In this document: in pieces, positions 1-8,196 of the stretch
Layout: every line of letters starts with the position of its first letter
Position numbering within the stretch: the stretch's first letter is position 1
Assembly (NCBI GenBank): GCA_003153555.1
Contig: PLZS01000011.1
Coordinates: 1-34,557, forward strand
Length of the DNA: 34,557 nucleotides
Reading direction: 5' to 3'
Origin: Candidatus Melainabacteria bacterium
GTDB lineage: Bacteria; Cyanobacteriota; Vampirovibrionia; Obscuribacterales; Obscuribacteraceae
The notes under the pieces: model-generated
Told to the model about the DNA's origin: nothing
The model's input: the letters and a program-made list of their open reading frames with translations, nothing else
Databases searched by the model: none
Translations under genes and position numbers: made by a program

Positions 1-654
1 TCCAAGTGGTTTAAGAGCGAAGGATATGACGTAGTTCCTGATGTTCGAGATCAAGCTTATAAGGGACGCGCAGCTGAAGCTCGTAGCACCGACAGGGCGA
101 TTGCCGAAACCCAAGGCATAATCTTGAAAGATTCGGGCAAAGTGAAACCCGGATTCTACAGAGCATGGGTGGGCGATTTTTACGAGAATCTTAATATCCG
201 CACGAAAGCCGTGCCGACCGTCACGTTGGAGAAATTGACCGGTGTTCATCAAATCGTCGGCGTCACTGTAAAGCAATGGGACGCTAATGCCAATGCTCAC
301 AGCATTCAGGTGTTGGGCGCCAAGAACTCTAAGGAGGTTTACGGAATCGAGTTGGCTAAGCGATTGGGATTCACCACTGCTGGTATCATAGACGTCAGGG
401 AGTCTGGACCGAATTGGGTTTTCACTTATCGTGGACCAGGGAACGGATCCCGCGGACTGAGCCAACATGGTGCAGACATGCTTGCCGGCCGTGGCTGGAA
501 TTTTGAACAGATCCTCAGACAGTATTATCAAGACCCTGACGGAAGGTTGCGCCTGGACTATATGGACGGATACAAAGCTGCCTCAGCGTTCAGACCGCGC
601 CCGATGCCGATCAAGGAAACGACGACCGAACCAACCCCATCTGAAACAGAGTAA
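1..654 (+). CDS. SpoIID-domain protein, 3' part
   Basis: The frame is open from the first base of the window to the TAA at 652-654, so the gene starts upstream and only its C-terminal part is seen (about 217 residues). The segment beginning at base 19, with YDVVPDVRDQAYKG and later AEARSTDRAIAETQGIIL, matches the core of SpoIID/LytB-type proteins. Near the end GNGSRGLSQHGADMLAGRGW, followed by a FEQILRQYYQD stretch, matches the family's closing motif (GxGHGxGxSQxGAxxMA...IL.YY). SpoIID of Bacillus is a peptidoglycan lytic transglycosylase. In non-sporulating bacteria such proteins are thought to act on the cell wall, so an exported wall-modifying role is inferred. The C-terminal tail is Pro/Thr/Glu-rich. 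The next gene starts two bases after the stop, which suggests an operon. An internal TTG at 124 could be mistaken for a start, but similarity to the family extends upstream of it. Confidence 0.82.
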   Translation, partial: SKWFKSEGYDVVPDVRDQAYKGRAAEARSTDRAIAETQGIILKDSGKVKPGFYRAWVGDFYENLNIRTKAVPTVTLEKLTGVHQIVGVTVKQWDANANAHSIQVLGAKNSKEVYGIELAKRLGFTTAGIIDVRESGPNWVFTYRGPGNGSRGLSQHGADMLAGRGWNFEQILRQYYQDPDGRLRLDYMDGYKAASAFRPRPMPIKETTTEPTPSETE

Positions 655-656
655 AT

Positions 657-1469
657 ATGTCAGAAGAACATCATATTAAGACCGATTTCATGGACAGGCA
701 AGCCCGTGAAAGTGCGACTCCATTTATGCAAAAGTTTCCAGTGCGAGTGATGGCGGTATTGCTTGCCGTTGGTATCTTATATGGTGGCTACAACCTTGTT
801 ATGTATTTTATGAATCTGGAAAAGAATCAAGCGATAAATAACGTTGGTGTCACACTGCAGGCGCCTGATCTTCAAGACGGAGTAGCACGTGTTGACGTCA
901 CTATTTCTAATTTGAACGCTGTTCCGGTGGATCACATTCAATTCAAATATACTATTAATGGACCGGATGGAAACGCGGCCGCGACAGGTTTGGTAGCCAT
1001 TCCTGAAATGATACCAACTGGTGCGTCAAGAACTTTTCGGCACGTGAAGCTGGGACCGTTGCAAGGCGAGGCGGCTCGCATGAAGGCTGAACTGGTTGAC
1101 CTCAAGGTTGGACCGAAATCGACATTACCAGCCGGTCTAGACAGTCGGTTTACAGAAATTTTGACACTGAAGCCTGCTGAATCCATTCCCGCGTTCACGG
1201 AATTCGTTGGTCAGGCACCAAACTTTGCTCCCGGTTTTATCGGGCTCGGTCGTGCTTATCTTGCAGACGGTAATGACAGCAAAGCGCGTGACGCGTTTGA
1301 AAAGGCGGTTAAGTTAGATCCTAAAAGCGCCGATGCTCACTACGCCTTGGGCTTATCTCTGCTCGGCAAAAACGATCGCGCCACAGCCGAGAAAGAAATT
1401 GGCATCGCCTACGATCTTGCTCCAAACGATCCTGACATTCAAAAAACGATCTCAGAAAACCGTAAGTAG
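657..1469 (+). CDS. Membrane-anchored TPR protein
   Basis: This 270-residue protein has a short polar N-terminus, one hydrophobic membrane segment at about residues 30-52, and an outside or periplasmic part. Residues about 62-155 look like a beta-sandwich of the FxLYD/DUF3426 kind: the text VDVTISNLNAVPVDHIQFKY, then a GASRTFRHVKLG strand. Two TPR units follow at about 192-260 (FIGLGRAYLADGNDSKARDAFEKAVKLDP, then HYALGLSLLGKNDRATAEKEI). It starts two bases after the SpoIID-domain gene and is probably co-transcribed with it. No enzyme motif is visible. A scaffold or assembly role at the envelope is a guess from the anchor and TPR domains. Its 3' end is only nine bases from the 3' end of the convergent gene. 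Confidence 0.72.
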   Translation: MSEEHHIKTDFMDRQARESATPFMQKFPVRVMAVLLAVGILYGGYNLVMYFMNLEKNQAINNVGVTLQAPDLQDGVARVDVTISNLNAVPVDHIQFKYTINGPDGNAAATGLVAIPEMIPTGASRTFRHVKLGPLQGEAARMKAELVDLKVGPKSTLPAGLDSRFTEILTLKPAESIPAFTEFVGQAPNFAPGFIGLGRAYLADGNDSKARDAFEKAVKLDPKSADAHYALGLSLLGKNDRATAEKEIGIAYDLAPNDPDIQKTISENRK

Positions 1470-1478
1470 AAGATCTTG

Positions 1479-2276
1479 TTACTTTTTCATGGTGCGCGTT
1501 CGTTTATTGATTGCTTCGCCTAGCCCTTCGAACATGTCGTACACATCGTCTGAATTTTTATCAGCTGTCACTTCGACAATAGCTTTGACTCGCATGTATC
1601 CCGACGGCACTTGAAATTCGGTGAGAGAAATGTCCGCAGCGCGACTCGATGTGGTGCGCAACAGCTGTTGCGTTTCCTTAGCTATGTTTTGGCATTTGAA
1701 ATCCAGCGGCAATCCCTTTTCGGGTAAGCCGTAGAATCGCGCAATTGTTTTGCAAACTGACGGTGGGAACTGTTCGCAGACGATATAAGTTGCGTGAGTA
1801 ACCGCGCCTCGGTCAGACAATCCACTTTTCCAGCCATCGGTTGCTTTCTTTTCCAACCATTCAGGCGTTTCATAGTTGCAAATTTTGAGACCGTTTAAGA
1901 CTGTGCGGTTCTTAAGTTTCACTGGAATTGACGAGTAGACGACTCCTGATGCAGTGGCTATGGTTGCGCTGAACGAATTGACAAAGTCCTGCGCTTTACA
2001 GACATACATCTTTTTTGATCGAATGTTGAAAAGGTTGACGTCAAAATCAGGTGCGCTGGAAAGAATCATCAGCGACGTTTTTTTAGTCGTAAGTTTCATC
2101 GCCGTTGGCGATATGTAGATAGTTTGGTCACCGAATATTTTTGAACTTTGATTTAAAATCCAACCGTGCTGCAGAGAATGACTATCAATTGGCTTGGCAA
2201 AAATTGGTGCGTTGCCAGCATTAACCGCGATGTTCGCCGTCGTGACCAAAAGGAACTTTAGAGAATGACTGCGCAC
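1479..2276 (-). CDS. Predicted secreted protein of unknown function
   Basis: I do not recognise this 265-residue protein. The first 28 or so residues (SLKFLLVTTANIAVNAGNAPIFA) look like a signal peptide, with possible cleavage after IFA. The mature part begins with GWILNQSSKIFGDQTIYIS, alternating beta-type text, and four cysteines. No lipobox or catalytic motif is evident. The start is GTG at 2276 with no good ribosome-binding site. It follows the TPR gene stop by 16 bases, so translation may depend on the upstream gene. An extracytoplasmic location is inferred; function is unknown. Confidence 0.6.
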   Translation of the reverse strand: MRSHSLKFLLVTTANIAVNAGNAPIFAKPIDSHSLQHGWILNQSSKIFGDQTIYISPTAMKLTTKKTSLMILSSAPDFDVNLFNIRSKKMYVCKAQDFVNSFSATIATASGVVYSSIPVKLKNRTVLNGLKICNYETPEWLEKKATDGWKSGLSDRGAVTHATYIVCEQFPPSVCKTIARFYGLPEKGLPLDFKCQNIAKETQQLLRTTSSRAADISLTEFQVPSGYMRVKAIVEVTADKNSDDVYDMFEGLGEAINKRTRTMKK

Positions 2277-2292
2277 TGCACTTAATGTCCAA

Positions 2293-3336
2293 CTAAGGAC
2301 GGAAGCCCGTTATCGTAACAGTGAAATCTTGGACCGTTGTGTTTGGTGAACCATTCTGGGGTGCGTATAGCTGCTGAATTTTTCGGTTCAGTGATTGCAC
2401 CGTGTTGGTGTGCTTGCCATAGGAATTTTCGTAAATTGAAAGCACTCGTCTGTAGAACGGCTCACCTTCGTCTTTTCGATTCATCTGCGTGTACAAATCG
2501 CCCAGTTTCAATAGGCAACTAGCGACGCTCAGTCCTTCGGCTCCATGAATAGTTTCAAGAATAGTAAGTTGACGCGTTAGTACAAATGCGGCTAGATCTA
2601 AACGATTCTGAACTTGATAAACCGTCGCTAGATCCTGTAAGGTGCTGCTTACTTCGACGCCGTAGGCACCAAAATTGATTTCTTCAATGGTCAAAGCTCG
2701 CAGGTAAATACTTTCCGCTGCTGGATAAGCATTCTGCCGAACATAGCATTCAGCAAGACGTTTGAGCGTAAATGAAATGACCAGATCATCGCTCTTCAGC
2801 GCATCTTCCTGCAACGCGAGCAGATATTTGTATATGGATTCGGCTTTTTCCGGCGCGTCGCAGTTTTCATAAATGCTGGACAACTGGTCGATCGTTCTTA
2901 CCAAGAGGCTGTCGTTTGGTGCTAAATTCCTCGCCCTGAATTCCACCAGTCTACGCACCAGTGGCTCTGCTTGCGGATATTTGCCGCGGTTGCAATAAAA
3001 CCACGCTAGCTCTTCAAGGCTGCGCTCTAGGCTGCCATCAACGGCGCCCAAGGACTGCTCGCTAACCTCCAAAGCTTGAATAAACAGTCTTTCGGCTTCT
3101 TCGCAGCGTCCTTGTTCTAGGTACTGCAAGGCAAGTTTGGAAATACTTGTGCTTTCGCTGTGAACTTCAGCTTTGTAAAAGTTGTCTTGTTCCCACTGGG
3201 TAATGGGTCCTGATGGTTGGAAGGCCATCTTGTCCATCTGTGCTTGCGTGGATGCCGGGATTTTAGTGCGATAAGTCACTTCGCCATCGGGCGCATAACT
3301 TTTCTTCTTCGTGCGACTCGACATCGTGTTAGTCAT
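2293..3336 (-). CDS. TPR protein, kinesin-light-chain type
   Basis: This 347-residue protein is made mostly of about six tandem TPR units with the 42-residue spacing of the TPR_12/kinesin-light-chain class, from about residue 60 to 325. Examples are GRCEEAERLFIQALEVSEQS, NRGKYPQAEPLVRRLVEFRA, QNAYPAAESIYLRALTIEE and MNRKDEGEPFYRRVLSIYEN. The N-terminal 55 residues are polar, with a basic TKKKS stretch, and there is no signal peptide. The ATG at 3336 is preferred over ATG 3324 because AAGGG lies about 8 bases upstream of it. Such repeats bind proteins and occur in large numbers in some cyanobacterial relatives; the partner is unknown. The upstream region carries a structured element (3426-3495), which may form part of its leader. 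The secreted-protein gene follows directly. Confidence 0.78.
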   Translation of the reverse strand: MTNTMSSRTKKKSYAPDGEVTYRTKIPASTQAQMDKMAFQPSGPITQWEQDNFYKAEVHSESTSISKLALQYLEQGRCEEAERLFIQALEVSEQSLGAVDGSLERSLEELAWFYCNRGKYPQAEPLVRRLVEFRARNLAPNDSLLVRTIDQLSSIYENCDAPEKAESIYKYLLALQEDALKSDDLVISFTLKRLAECYVRQNAYPAAESIYLRALTIEEINFGAYGVEVSSTLQDLATVYQVQNRLDLAAFVLTRQLTILETIHGAEGLSVASCLLKLGDLYTQMNRKDEGEPFYRRVLSIYENSYGKHTNTVQSLNRKIQQLYAPQNGSPNTTVQDFTVTITGFRP

Positions 3337-3425
3337 TACTATGCCCTTTTACGACAGCCAGCAGGACGCGGCTGAGGTCGCGTTCCATATCTATAGCTTG
3401 GACGTTAATATTGGAGTAAAAACTA

Positions 3426-3495
3426 ACTTGTGGCAAGTGGTGATCCTCCCACCCGTGCCGCGAAAGCCTTATCCCGTCAGGACGGTGAAGTGGGA
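3426..3495. ncRNA. Candidate structured RNA element or leader
   Basis: Several complementary segments are packed into 70 bases. They are ACTTG/CAAGT (3426-3430 and 3434-3438); GGCA...TGCC enclosing GTGG/CCCAC just after it; TCCCAC at 3447-3452 pairing with GTGGGA at 3490-3495; and CCGT/ACGG around a CAGG loop (3474-3485). The unpaired piece GCGAAAGCC sits between stems. Mutually exclusive pairings are possible (CCCAC with GTGG upstream or GTGGG downstream), which is typical of switching leaders. Either strand could be the RNA: minus as the leader of the TPR gene, plus as the leader of the gene that starts at 3874 or 3949. I cannot match it to a known riboswitch class. GCGAAAGCC faintly recalls c-di-GMP-I, but the rest of that consensus is absent. 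Confidence 0.3.
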
Positions 3496-3733
3496 ATCTC
3501 GTTGTAATAAAACAAAATTACCTACGCGTAAGAATTCCAATTTGTTCTGATAATGCTCCAGCTGCATATGCACTACCTATGGTGAGGGATGCCGGTGTCC
3601 GAATGAAGTGGCAAGTGAAAAGACCGGCCACCATGTTTTGTGCCCTCGGCTTTCAAACCCTATATATTTGCGCTTGTTGGTTTGTTGTGCAATTTGGGCT
3701 TTGTTTGACTTGTGGACCATAAAAAATCGAGGC

Positions 3734-3758
3734 TCAGACGTCCTATCCGATCGTCTGA
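3734..3758. repeat. Inverted repeat TCAGACG-N11-CGTCTGA
   Basis: A perfect 7-base inverted repeat with an 11-base spacer, located about 115-140 bases upstream of the Gly-rich linker gene. It could be an operator dyad or an RNA hairpin. There is no T-run after it on either strand, so a terminator is unlikely. Confidence 0.35.
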
Positions 3759-3873
3759 ATTGAACGGTCTTTAGTTGGATTCTAATAGCGCATCATGTCT
3801 GAAATTTCGATTGTCACTAAATCGTCACGCCGCTGCAAATACTATCTAGACTTACCCGACCCGAAAAGACTTG

Positions 3874-5202
3874 ATGACGGTGCTTTCGCGCCTGGCCCCA
3901 GCTCCTTGGAGCACATGGGGTTCCCCCTATGTTTACCAATTAAAAACTATGAAAAAACTCGAGCAAACTAATGATGCGGCACGTTCGTGCGAAAGAGATG
4001 GATTAGATTTTCAGCGCGCGATTAGCAAAGATGATTGGGAACAGCACAGCTGTAAGACGAAACAACCATCGAAGGACGTTCCCAATACGCTCTCTTTCGA
4101 CAATGATATCTATGCTTCTCACACCAACCAGACCTTGAACAAAACGGTGGCCGACTTACAGCATGATGTCTCCACTCTTGAACACTCCCGGAAGGGAGGA
4201 GAGCAATACAAGGAAGCCCTGACGGAATTGCATGCTGATGAAGCTCAACTGAAGAAGGATGTCTTCTCCCTGAAGGACAAATCTTCGGATTTTCAAAGTT
4301 TTTCAGGAGTAATGAATCAATACCACGATGAGCTGAAGAGTGTTGCAACAGAACTCTGGCACATGGGCCTGAAATCCGAGGCATCGCAAACAACAGCGTA
4401 CTACCCGTTAAGCCACTACGAACACGAGTTTAAAGAACGCGCCAAGCAAGGCGGTGGTGGCAAAGGCGGCAATACCGGTGGTGGTGGCACAGGCGGCGAC
4501 ACTGGCAGTGGTGGTACAGGCGGCGACACTGGCAGTGGTGGTACTAAGCCACCAAGTGGTGCGACCGCTTTCACCGGCTTAGATAATGCCAACAACGAGA
4601 AACCAGATATCAAGCCCGGTGATATTGGTGGTAACGGCGGGATAACATCAATCCGTGCCGACCAGAATGGGAATAACTCACTTAATTTCAGCATGACAGG
4701 CGCCGGATGGGGGGATGGTCTCTGGCTTACGAGCGTTAAAAATCCCGTCACGGAGCAAAACAAAAACTTCAAAGTACAGCTCGATACAAGCTTTTCTATG
4801 ACTGCTTCACAGCTTGCAAACAACCATGAAATAGAAAAAGATATAGTTGGACCTTGGGGAGTGGCGGGAACGGAAATCAACCCGCATACTGGTCAGGTTG
4901 ATTTCTGGGATGCTGCCGGATCAAAATGGGTAAACGTTGGTTCCCTTGGTCCCCTAGAAGCTAACAAGAATTACGATCTTCAAATCAACGTTAGTTCGAT
5001 GGGTAATCCTGACTCTGGGACCTTCTCATACGATAATTACTCTTTGAATGGTCAGAAGCTGAGTGCTTCACAAAACACATTCCATGACAAAAACCTCGGA
5101 TGGGCTCCTGGTCTCTACATCCAAACACAGTTAGATTTGCCTGGAAAACCGACGGGAGCAGCCGGAATTACAGAAAGTAATCAAACTTTTTACGTGAGCT
5201 AG
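3874..5202 (+). CDS. Coiled-coil / Gly-rich linker / beta-domain protein
   Basis: About 442 residues in three parts. Residues about 75-190 are helical and heptad-like (VADLQHDVSTLEHSRKGGEQ, ELHADEAQLKKDVFSLKDK). Residues about 190-226 are a Gly/Thr/Asp linker with two perfect GGTGGDTGS repeats. The last 215 residues are beta-rich (FSMTGAGWGDGLWL, WGVAGTEINPHTGQVDFWD, APGLYIQTQLDLPG) and resemble a concanavalin-like jelly roll such as lectins or glucan-binding domains; this is an impression of fold, not a family match. There is no signal peptide at either possible start, so export would need another route. ATG 3874 gives the longest frame. ATG 3949 (MKKLEQ) is also plausible because a strong hairpin lies just before it (3896-3919). 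Function unknown; carbohydrate binding is a guess. Confidence 0.62.
   Translation: MTVLSRLAPAPWSTWGSPYVYQLKTMKKLEQTNDAARSCERDGLDFQRAISKDDWEQHSCKTKQPSKDVPNTLSFDNDIYASHTNQTLNKTVADLQHDVSTLEHSRKGGEQYKEALTELHADEAQLKKDVFSLKDKSSDFQSFSGVMNQYHDELKSVATELWHMGLKSEASQTTAYYPLSHYEHEFKERAKQGGGGKGGNTGGGGTGGDTGSGGTGGDTGSGGTKPPSGATAFTGLDNANNEKPDIKPGDIGGNGGITSIRADQNGNNSLNFSMTGAGWGDGLWLTSVKNPVTEQNKNFKVQLDTSFSMTASQLANNHEIEKDIVGPWGVAGTEINPHTGQVDFWDAAGSKWVNVGSLGPLEANKNYDLQINVSSMGNPDSGTFSYDNYSLNGQKLSASQNTFHDKNLGWAPGLYIQTQLDLPGKPTGAAGITESNQTFYVS
3896..3919 (+). promoter_or_regulatory. Hairpin between the two possible starts
   Basis: CCCCA (3896-3900) plus GCTCC (3901-3905) pair with GGAGC (3908-3912) plus TGGGG (3915-3919), leaving a two-base loop and a three-base bulge. 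In RNA this would be a stable stem sitting 30 bases before ATG 3949. If translation starts at 3949, the stem lies in the leader; if at 3874, it is inside the reading frame. Confidence 0.35.
4483..4545 (+). repeat. 27-bp tandem repeat coding Gly-rich linker
   Basis: Two 27-base units (4483-4509 and 4510-4536) differ at one base, and a partial third unit follows (4537-4545). Each unit codes GGTGGDTGS. The repeat keeps the frame and forms the flexible linker between the helical part and the C-terminal beta domain. Unit number could vary between strains. Confidence 0.8.
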
Positions 5203-5269
5203 TTTTCCAGACCTAATTCGCGGTGCAATGTTTCAGAAGCAGCGGATTCACTACAAAGGTGATACGTCG

Positions 5270-5977
5270 TTATCGCTTGGATTTGTCAAATTCGCTGATT
5301 TGGCGCAGCAGTCGTTTTCTAATTTCGTTTAAGCCTGAGGCTTCGTCTTTGAGTGCCTGTGCAGCTTTTGATATGGCGGCTTTGTCATATGCCGGTTGCC
5401 CTTTGTCGTCTAAACTCGACGGATTGGTGAGGGCATTTAGGCGAGCATATTGAGCGTCTACTTGCTGGAGATTGTCCTGCACAATTTCTACGGATACTCG
5501 AATGCTCGTGTCGATTGACGAGGCGCCACTTATTCCGTTTACTTCCGTGGTCAAAATCTTTAGCAATTGAGTGATTTGATTTTGGTCGTAGTCGATCCAT
5601 TTCTTGCGTGCTGGCAACGGCTTTAGAGCGCCCGGAAACGGTGGTGGGATAACATGTGCCAAGCCTGGTTGACCCTCCATCCACGGGTCCATGATCACAT
5701 TGTCCAGGGCGTCTGCATTGTAGACGCGATTGCATTCCGCTTGCAGACTGTTTGCTGCGCTGTAGACTTTTTTTAAAGTGTCACCTAAATCACGCAACGA
5801 ATTTTCAATCAATTTTGGATCCACATTCGCCGTAGTCGCTGGTGCTACTGCAGTAGGGCTGACTGCAGCAATGGACGGAGCAGTGTCTAGAGCCGAACTG
5901 ACAGCTGCAATTACTGATCTCGGAATCAGTATGCTCACGCATATCCCTAGCGCGATAATGTATTTTTTCCGAAACAT
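5270..5977 (-). CDS. Predicted secreted helical protein, unknown
   Basis: This 235-residue protein has a clear signal peptide (FRKKYIIALGICVSILIPRSVIA, likely cut after VIA), so it should leave the cytoplasm. The mature part starts with an Ala/Ser/Thr/Pro stretch. It continues as mostly helical text with three cysteine-free long helices near the end (VEIVQDNLQQVDAQYARLN, KAAQALKDEASGLNEIRKRL). No catalytic motif or known family is apparent. The start at ATG 5977 is well supported: GGAGG lies 7 bases upstream, and the ATG overlaps the TGA of the DUF3160 gene (TGATG), which signals translational coupling. A shared role with the DUF3160 protein in the envelope is inferred from this coupling only. 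Confidence 0.65.
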   Translation of the reverse strand: MFRKKYIIALGICVSILIPRSVIAAVSSALDTAPSIAAVSPTAVAPATTANVDPKLIENSLRDLGDTLKKVYSAANSLQAECNRVYNADALDNVIMDPWMEGQPGLAHVIPPPFPGALKPLPARKKWIDYDQNQITQLLKILTTEVNGISGASSIDTSIRVSVEIVQDNLQQVDAQYARLNALTNPSSLDDKGQPAYDKAAISKAAQALKDEASGLNEIRKRLLRQISEFDKSKR

Positions 5978-8196
5978 CAATTGCCTCCAGTTGTAGTTTG
6001 GTCTTGAAGTATCTCGAATTGCTCTGTCCAGGTCGGTGGAATCAGGAAGCCGTATTCCATTTTGCGCTCCCAGTGTTCGGGTTTAATTGGACCGCCGGAA
6101 AGTTCATAATACGTATACATCGCCCCTCTATATACATTGAAGCTTCTTCCTGTCTGGAAGATTATGTAGAGCATACCTGGATGTCCTAAGCCGATGGTGG
6201 CACCGCTGGTGATGCTTCCACGCGGCGCATCTTCATTTGTGACGCCTGTATCCAGAAATAAAGTTGAAGATGTGGGTAGTGAAAATTTATCCAGAGCTAC
6301 ATCTATGTTCGCCAACAAAGCAAGATCTGGACCAACCGGAGCGAGACCGTTCACCTCTCTTTTGGCAATGCTTTCGAGGCGCTCCAATAATAGTTCTAAG
6401 TCCTGAATCCTCTTATCGTATTTCGGCTGGGGATAACCCAGAGACGTAAGTTGAGTTGAAAGTCGCTGAATTTCATTCCTCATTGAGCGGAATACTTCGG
6501 GACAAGGTTCAACATAATGAAGGGTTGGTCGAGAATTAACCGCTGGCACTGGATTTGCTGCTGCGTTCGCATTTACGGACAGTTGTGGACCAGTCGTCGG
6601 TGCTGAATCATGGGCAGGGATTGGATTGTGCTCTGAAATTGAGTCGTTGCTGTTTACCTGTTCAGGAGCGCATGCCAACTGACTATCGAGCCACGCGGCG
6701 AATCCACTTTCCAATTTCCGGGTCATCCAACCATTTGTTTTCAGTACAGGCTGGATGGTTGTTTCGGTAGGCATTTTGAAATACGAAGCGAGAATTTGCC
6801 AGACAATATCCGACCCGGTTTGTTTCTTAAGTGCTTGCACCAGAAGCGGTGCCGTCGTGACAAGAGTGGGATCGAGTTTCCACACACTTTCAGCCAGTAC
6901 ATTTGTCGCTTGAGGCAGACCATGAGCGTGTAAATCGAGCAAAGCAAGAGGCGGTGCAGGAATGTCGCTTCCTTCTTTGGCGAATTGGTGCCCTCGTTGT
7001 CTGAGCCATGGAGTTTCAGGTGATTCAATCATAGGAAATAAATGGAAAGAAGCTTGGGTTGCTCGTTCAGTGTGACTGTTTTCTAAGTCGAAAATAGAGG
7101 TGGCAGAAATTTGCAGCGGACGCTGCCGTCGAACCGAGAGCAGCAATTTTGTTCTGTAAAATGGTTCTGCCAAACCTTGCAATGACATTTTTAAATCACC
7201 ATTTGTCGATTTAAAAACTTCTTTGTAATCGCTCGGTATTAACGTTTTTACTTCGGTTGTTGCTGGCGTTCCCAGAAGGCTCAAGGCCTGATTAACGCGC
7301 TGCCATACCTGCATGCCTGATTGGCTTCCGACTACGCTTTTATCGAGGGCTCGGAACAGCAAAGCTGATCGTCTGAATGAATCACCACTGTGATCGGGTT
7401 TTGAATCTTCAGAAAGAGGAAAGCTGATCCGAGATAGCCACTGCTTGGCGCGGAAAAAATTTTGCAGTTTGGTTGATTTGTCGTACCAACCACATGGACT
7501 ATAAGTCGAAAAATCTTCTCCTTCGTTGAATATGGCGGAACGTTTTGTTTGGTTCGAACGAATATTCTGCAATTCCTTTGTCGCCAAGGCTGTGGTATTT
7601 GCCAGCGCCGGAATGGGAAGTGTGGGATCTAGTAATCTCACTCCGACACTGAGGAACGCTAAGTTTTTTTCTAAGTCTTCGCGGACCTCTGCATCATCAG
7701 CCTGTTTATAATCCGCCGCCGTAGTTTTCATCATCGCCACCAGCAAAGCGAGAAGTTCGGGCGCTACGTGCTCTTCTATGCTGTTCGCCAACAGTCCGTT
7801 GCGAATCGACAGAAAGGAATGCATGAGCGCATCCACTGTAACGAAATTACTTTTCCCTTTGATTCTGTTGGCGCGATAGAGTTCTGCCATGGTGGCGTAT
7901 TTGGTGTTGTCAACGACGACAAAGAGATTGGCACCGAGTGTGGTTGTGGTCTTGGGCAGTAGACCACCAACCTTCAAACCCTCTAAATCTACTGGGTTTG
8001 GATATGCATATGGAATTTCTGTCTTCGCAAACAAATCCTCCAGGTTCACTTCCTTTTTGTGAAACGGCACTTGTTGTTTTTCGCGCGTAGGCAATCGTAC
8101 CTGATACGGATCGGCTGCAGAGGGCTGAGCGATTGCCGCAGTCGGTGTTCCGACTGTCAATGCCGTTATCCAGGCTATGCCACGCTTTCGTGACAT
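5977..8196 (-). CDS. DUF3160-family exported protein
   Basis: The 739-residue product has an N-terminal signal peptide (ITALTVGTPTAAIA, cut before QPSAAD). It then shows the DUF3160 pattern: NFVTVDALMHSFLSIRNG near residue 118, a tyrosine/aromatic-rich middle with FFRAKQWLSRISFPL, and at the end YRGAMYTYYEL followed by PPTWTEQFEILQDQ. Members of this family are large secreted or surface proteins of about 700-800 residues, found in Bacteroidetes, Planctomycetes, cyanobacterial relatives and others. Their biochemical role is not established. A Pro/Ala/Asn-rich stretch at about residues 530-565 may be a linker. The ATG at 8196 overlaps the TAA of serA (TAATG), so it is coupled to serA translation, although only a weak ribosome-binding site is visible. 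The next gene is coupled to this one in the same manner. Confidence 0.78.
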   Translation of the reverse strand: MSRKRGIAWITALTVGTPTAAIAQPSAADPYQVRLPTREKQQVPFHKKEVNLEDLFAKTEIPYAYPNPVDLEGLKVGGLLPKTTTTLGANLFVVVDNTKYATMAELYRANRIKGKSNFVTVDALMHSFLSIRNGLLANSIEEHVAPELLALLVAMMKTTAADYKQADDAEVREDLEKNLAFLSVGVRLLDPTLPIPALANTTALATKELQNIRSNQTKRSAIFNEGEDFSTYSPCGWYDKSTKLQNFFRAKQWLSRISFPLSEDSKPDHSGDSFRRSALLFRALDKSVVGSQSGMQVWQRVNQALSLLGTPATTEVKTLIPSDYKEVFKSTNGDLKMSLQGLAEPFYRTKLLLSVRRQRPLQISATSIFDLENSHTERATQASFHLFPMIESPETPWLRQRGHQFAKEGSDIPAPPLALLDLHAHGLPQATNVLAESVWKLDPTLVTTAPLLVQALKKQTGSDIVWQILASYFKMPTETTIQPVLKTNGWMTRKLESGFAAWLDSQLACAPEQVNSNDSISEHNPIPAHDSAPTTGPQLSVNANAAANPVPAVNSRPTLHYVEPCPEVFRSMRNEIQRLSTQLTSLGYPQPKYDKRIQDLELLLERLESIAKREVNGLAPVGPDLALLANIDVALDKFSLPTSSTLFLDTGVTNEDAPRGSITSGATIGLGHPGMLYIIFQTGRSFNVYRGAMYTYYELSGGPIKPEHWERKMEYGFLIPPTWTEQFEILQDQTTTGGN

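Larger units (their letters stand above)
3337..3870. other. Non-coding stretch between divergent genes
   Basis: This stretch separates the divergent TPR gene (minus strand) and the Gly-rich linker gene (plus strand). It contains the structured element at 3426-3495 and a second inverted repeat, TCAGACG at 3734-3740 with CGTCTGA at 3752-3758. A 79-codon open frame at 3311-3550 runs through the structured element, starts inside the TPR gene, and has no family resemblance, so it is not called. Promoters must lie here but no clear -35/-10 pair stands out. Confidence 0.5.

Noticed and set aside
3441..3495. c-di-GMP-I or cobalamin riboswitch
   Set aside because: Only short words (GCGAAAGCC, GTCAGGA) are similar; the conserved receptor parts and stem order of these classes are missing.
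3311..3550. 79-codon plus-strand frame
   Set aside because: Begins inside the TPR gene on the other strand, crosses the structured element, and shows no family features.
4416..4880. Pro-rich 154-codon minus-strand frame
   Set aside because: It is the antisense of the Gly-rich linker; the PPLPVSPPVPP repeats are just the reverse of the Gly codons.
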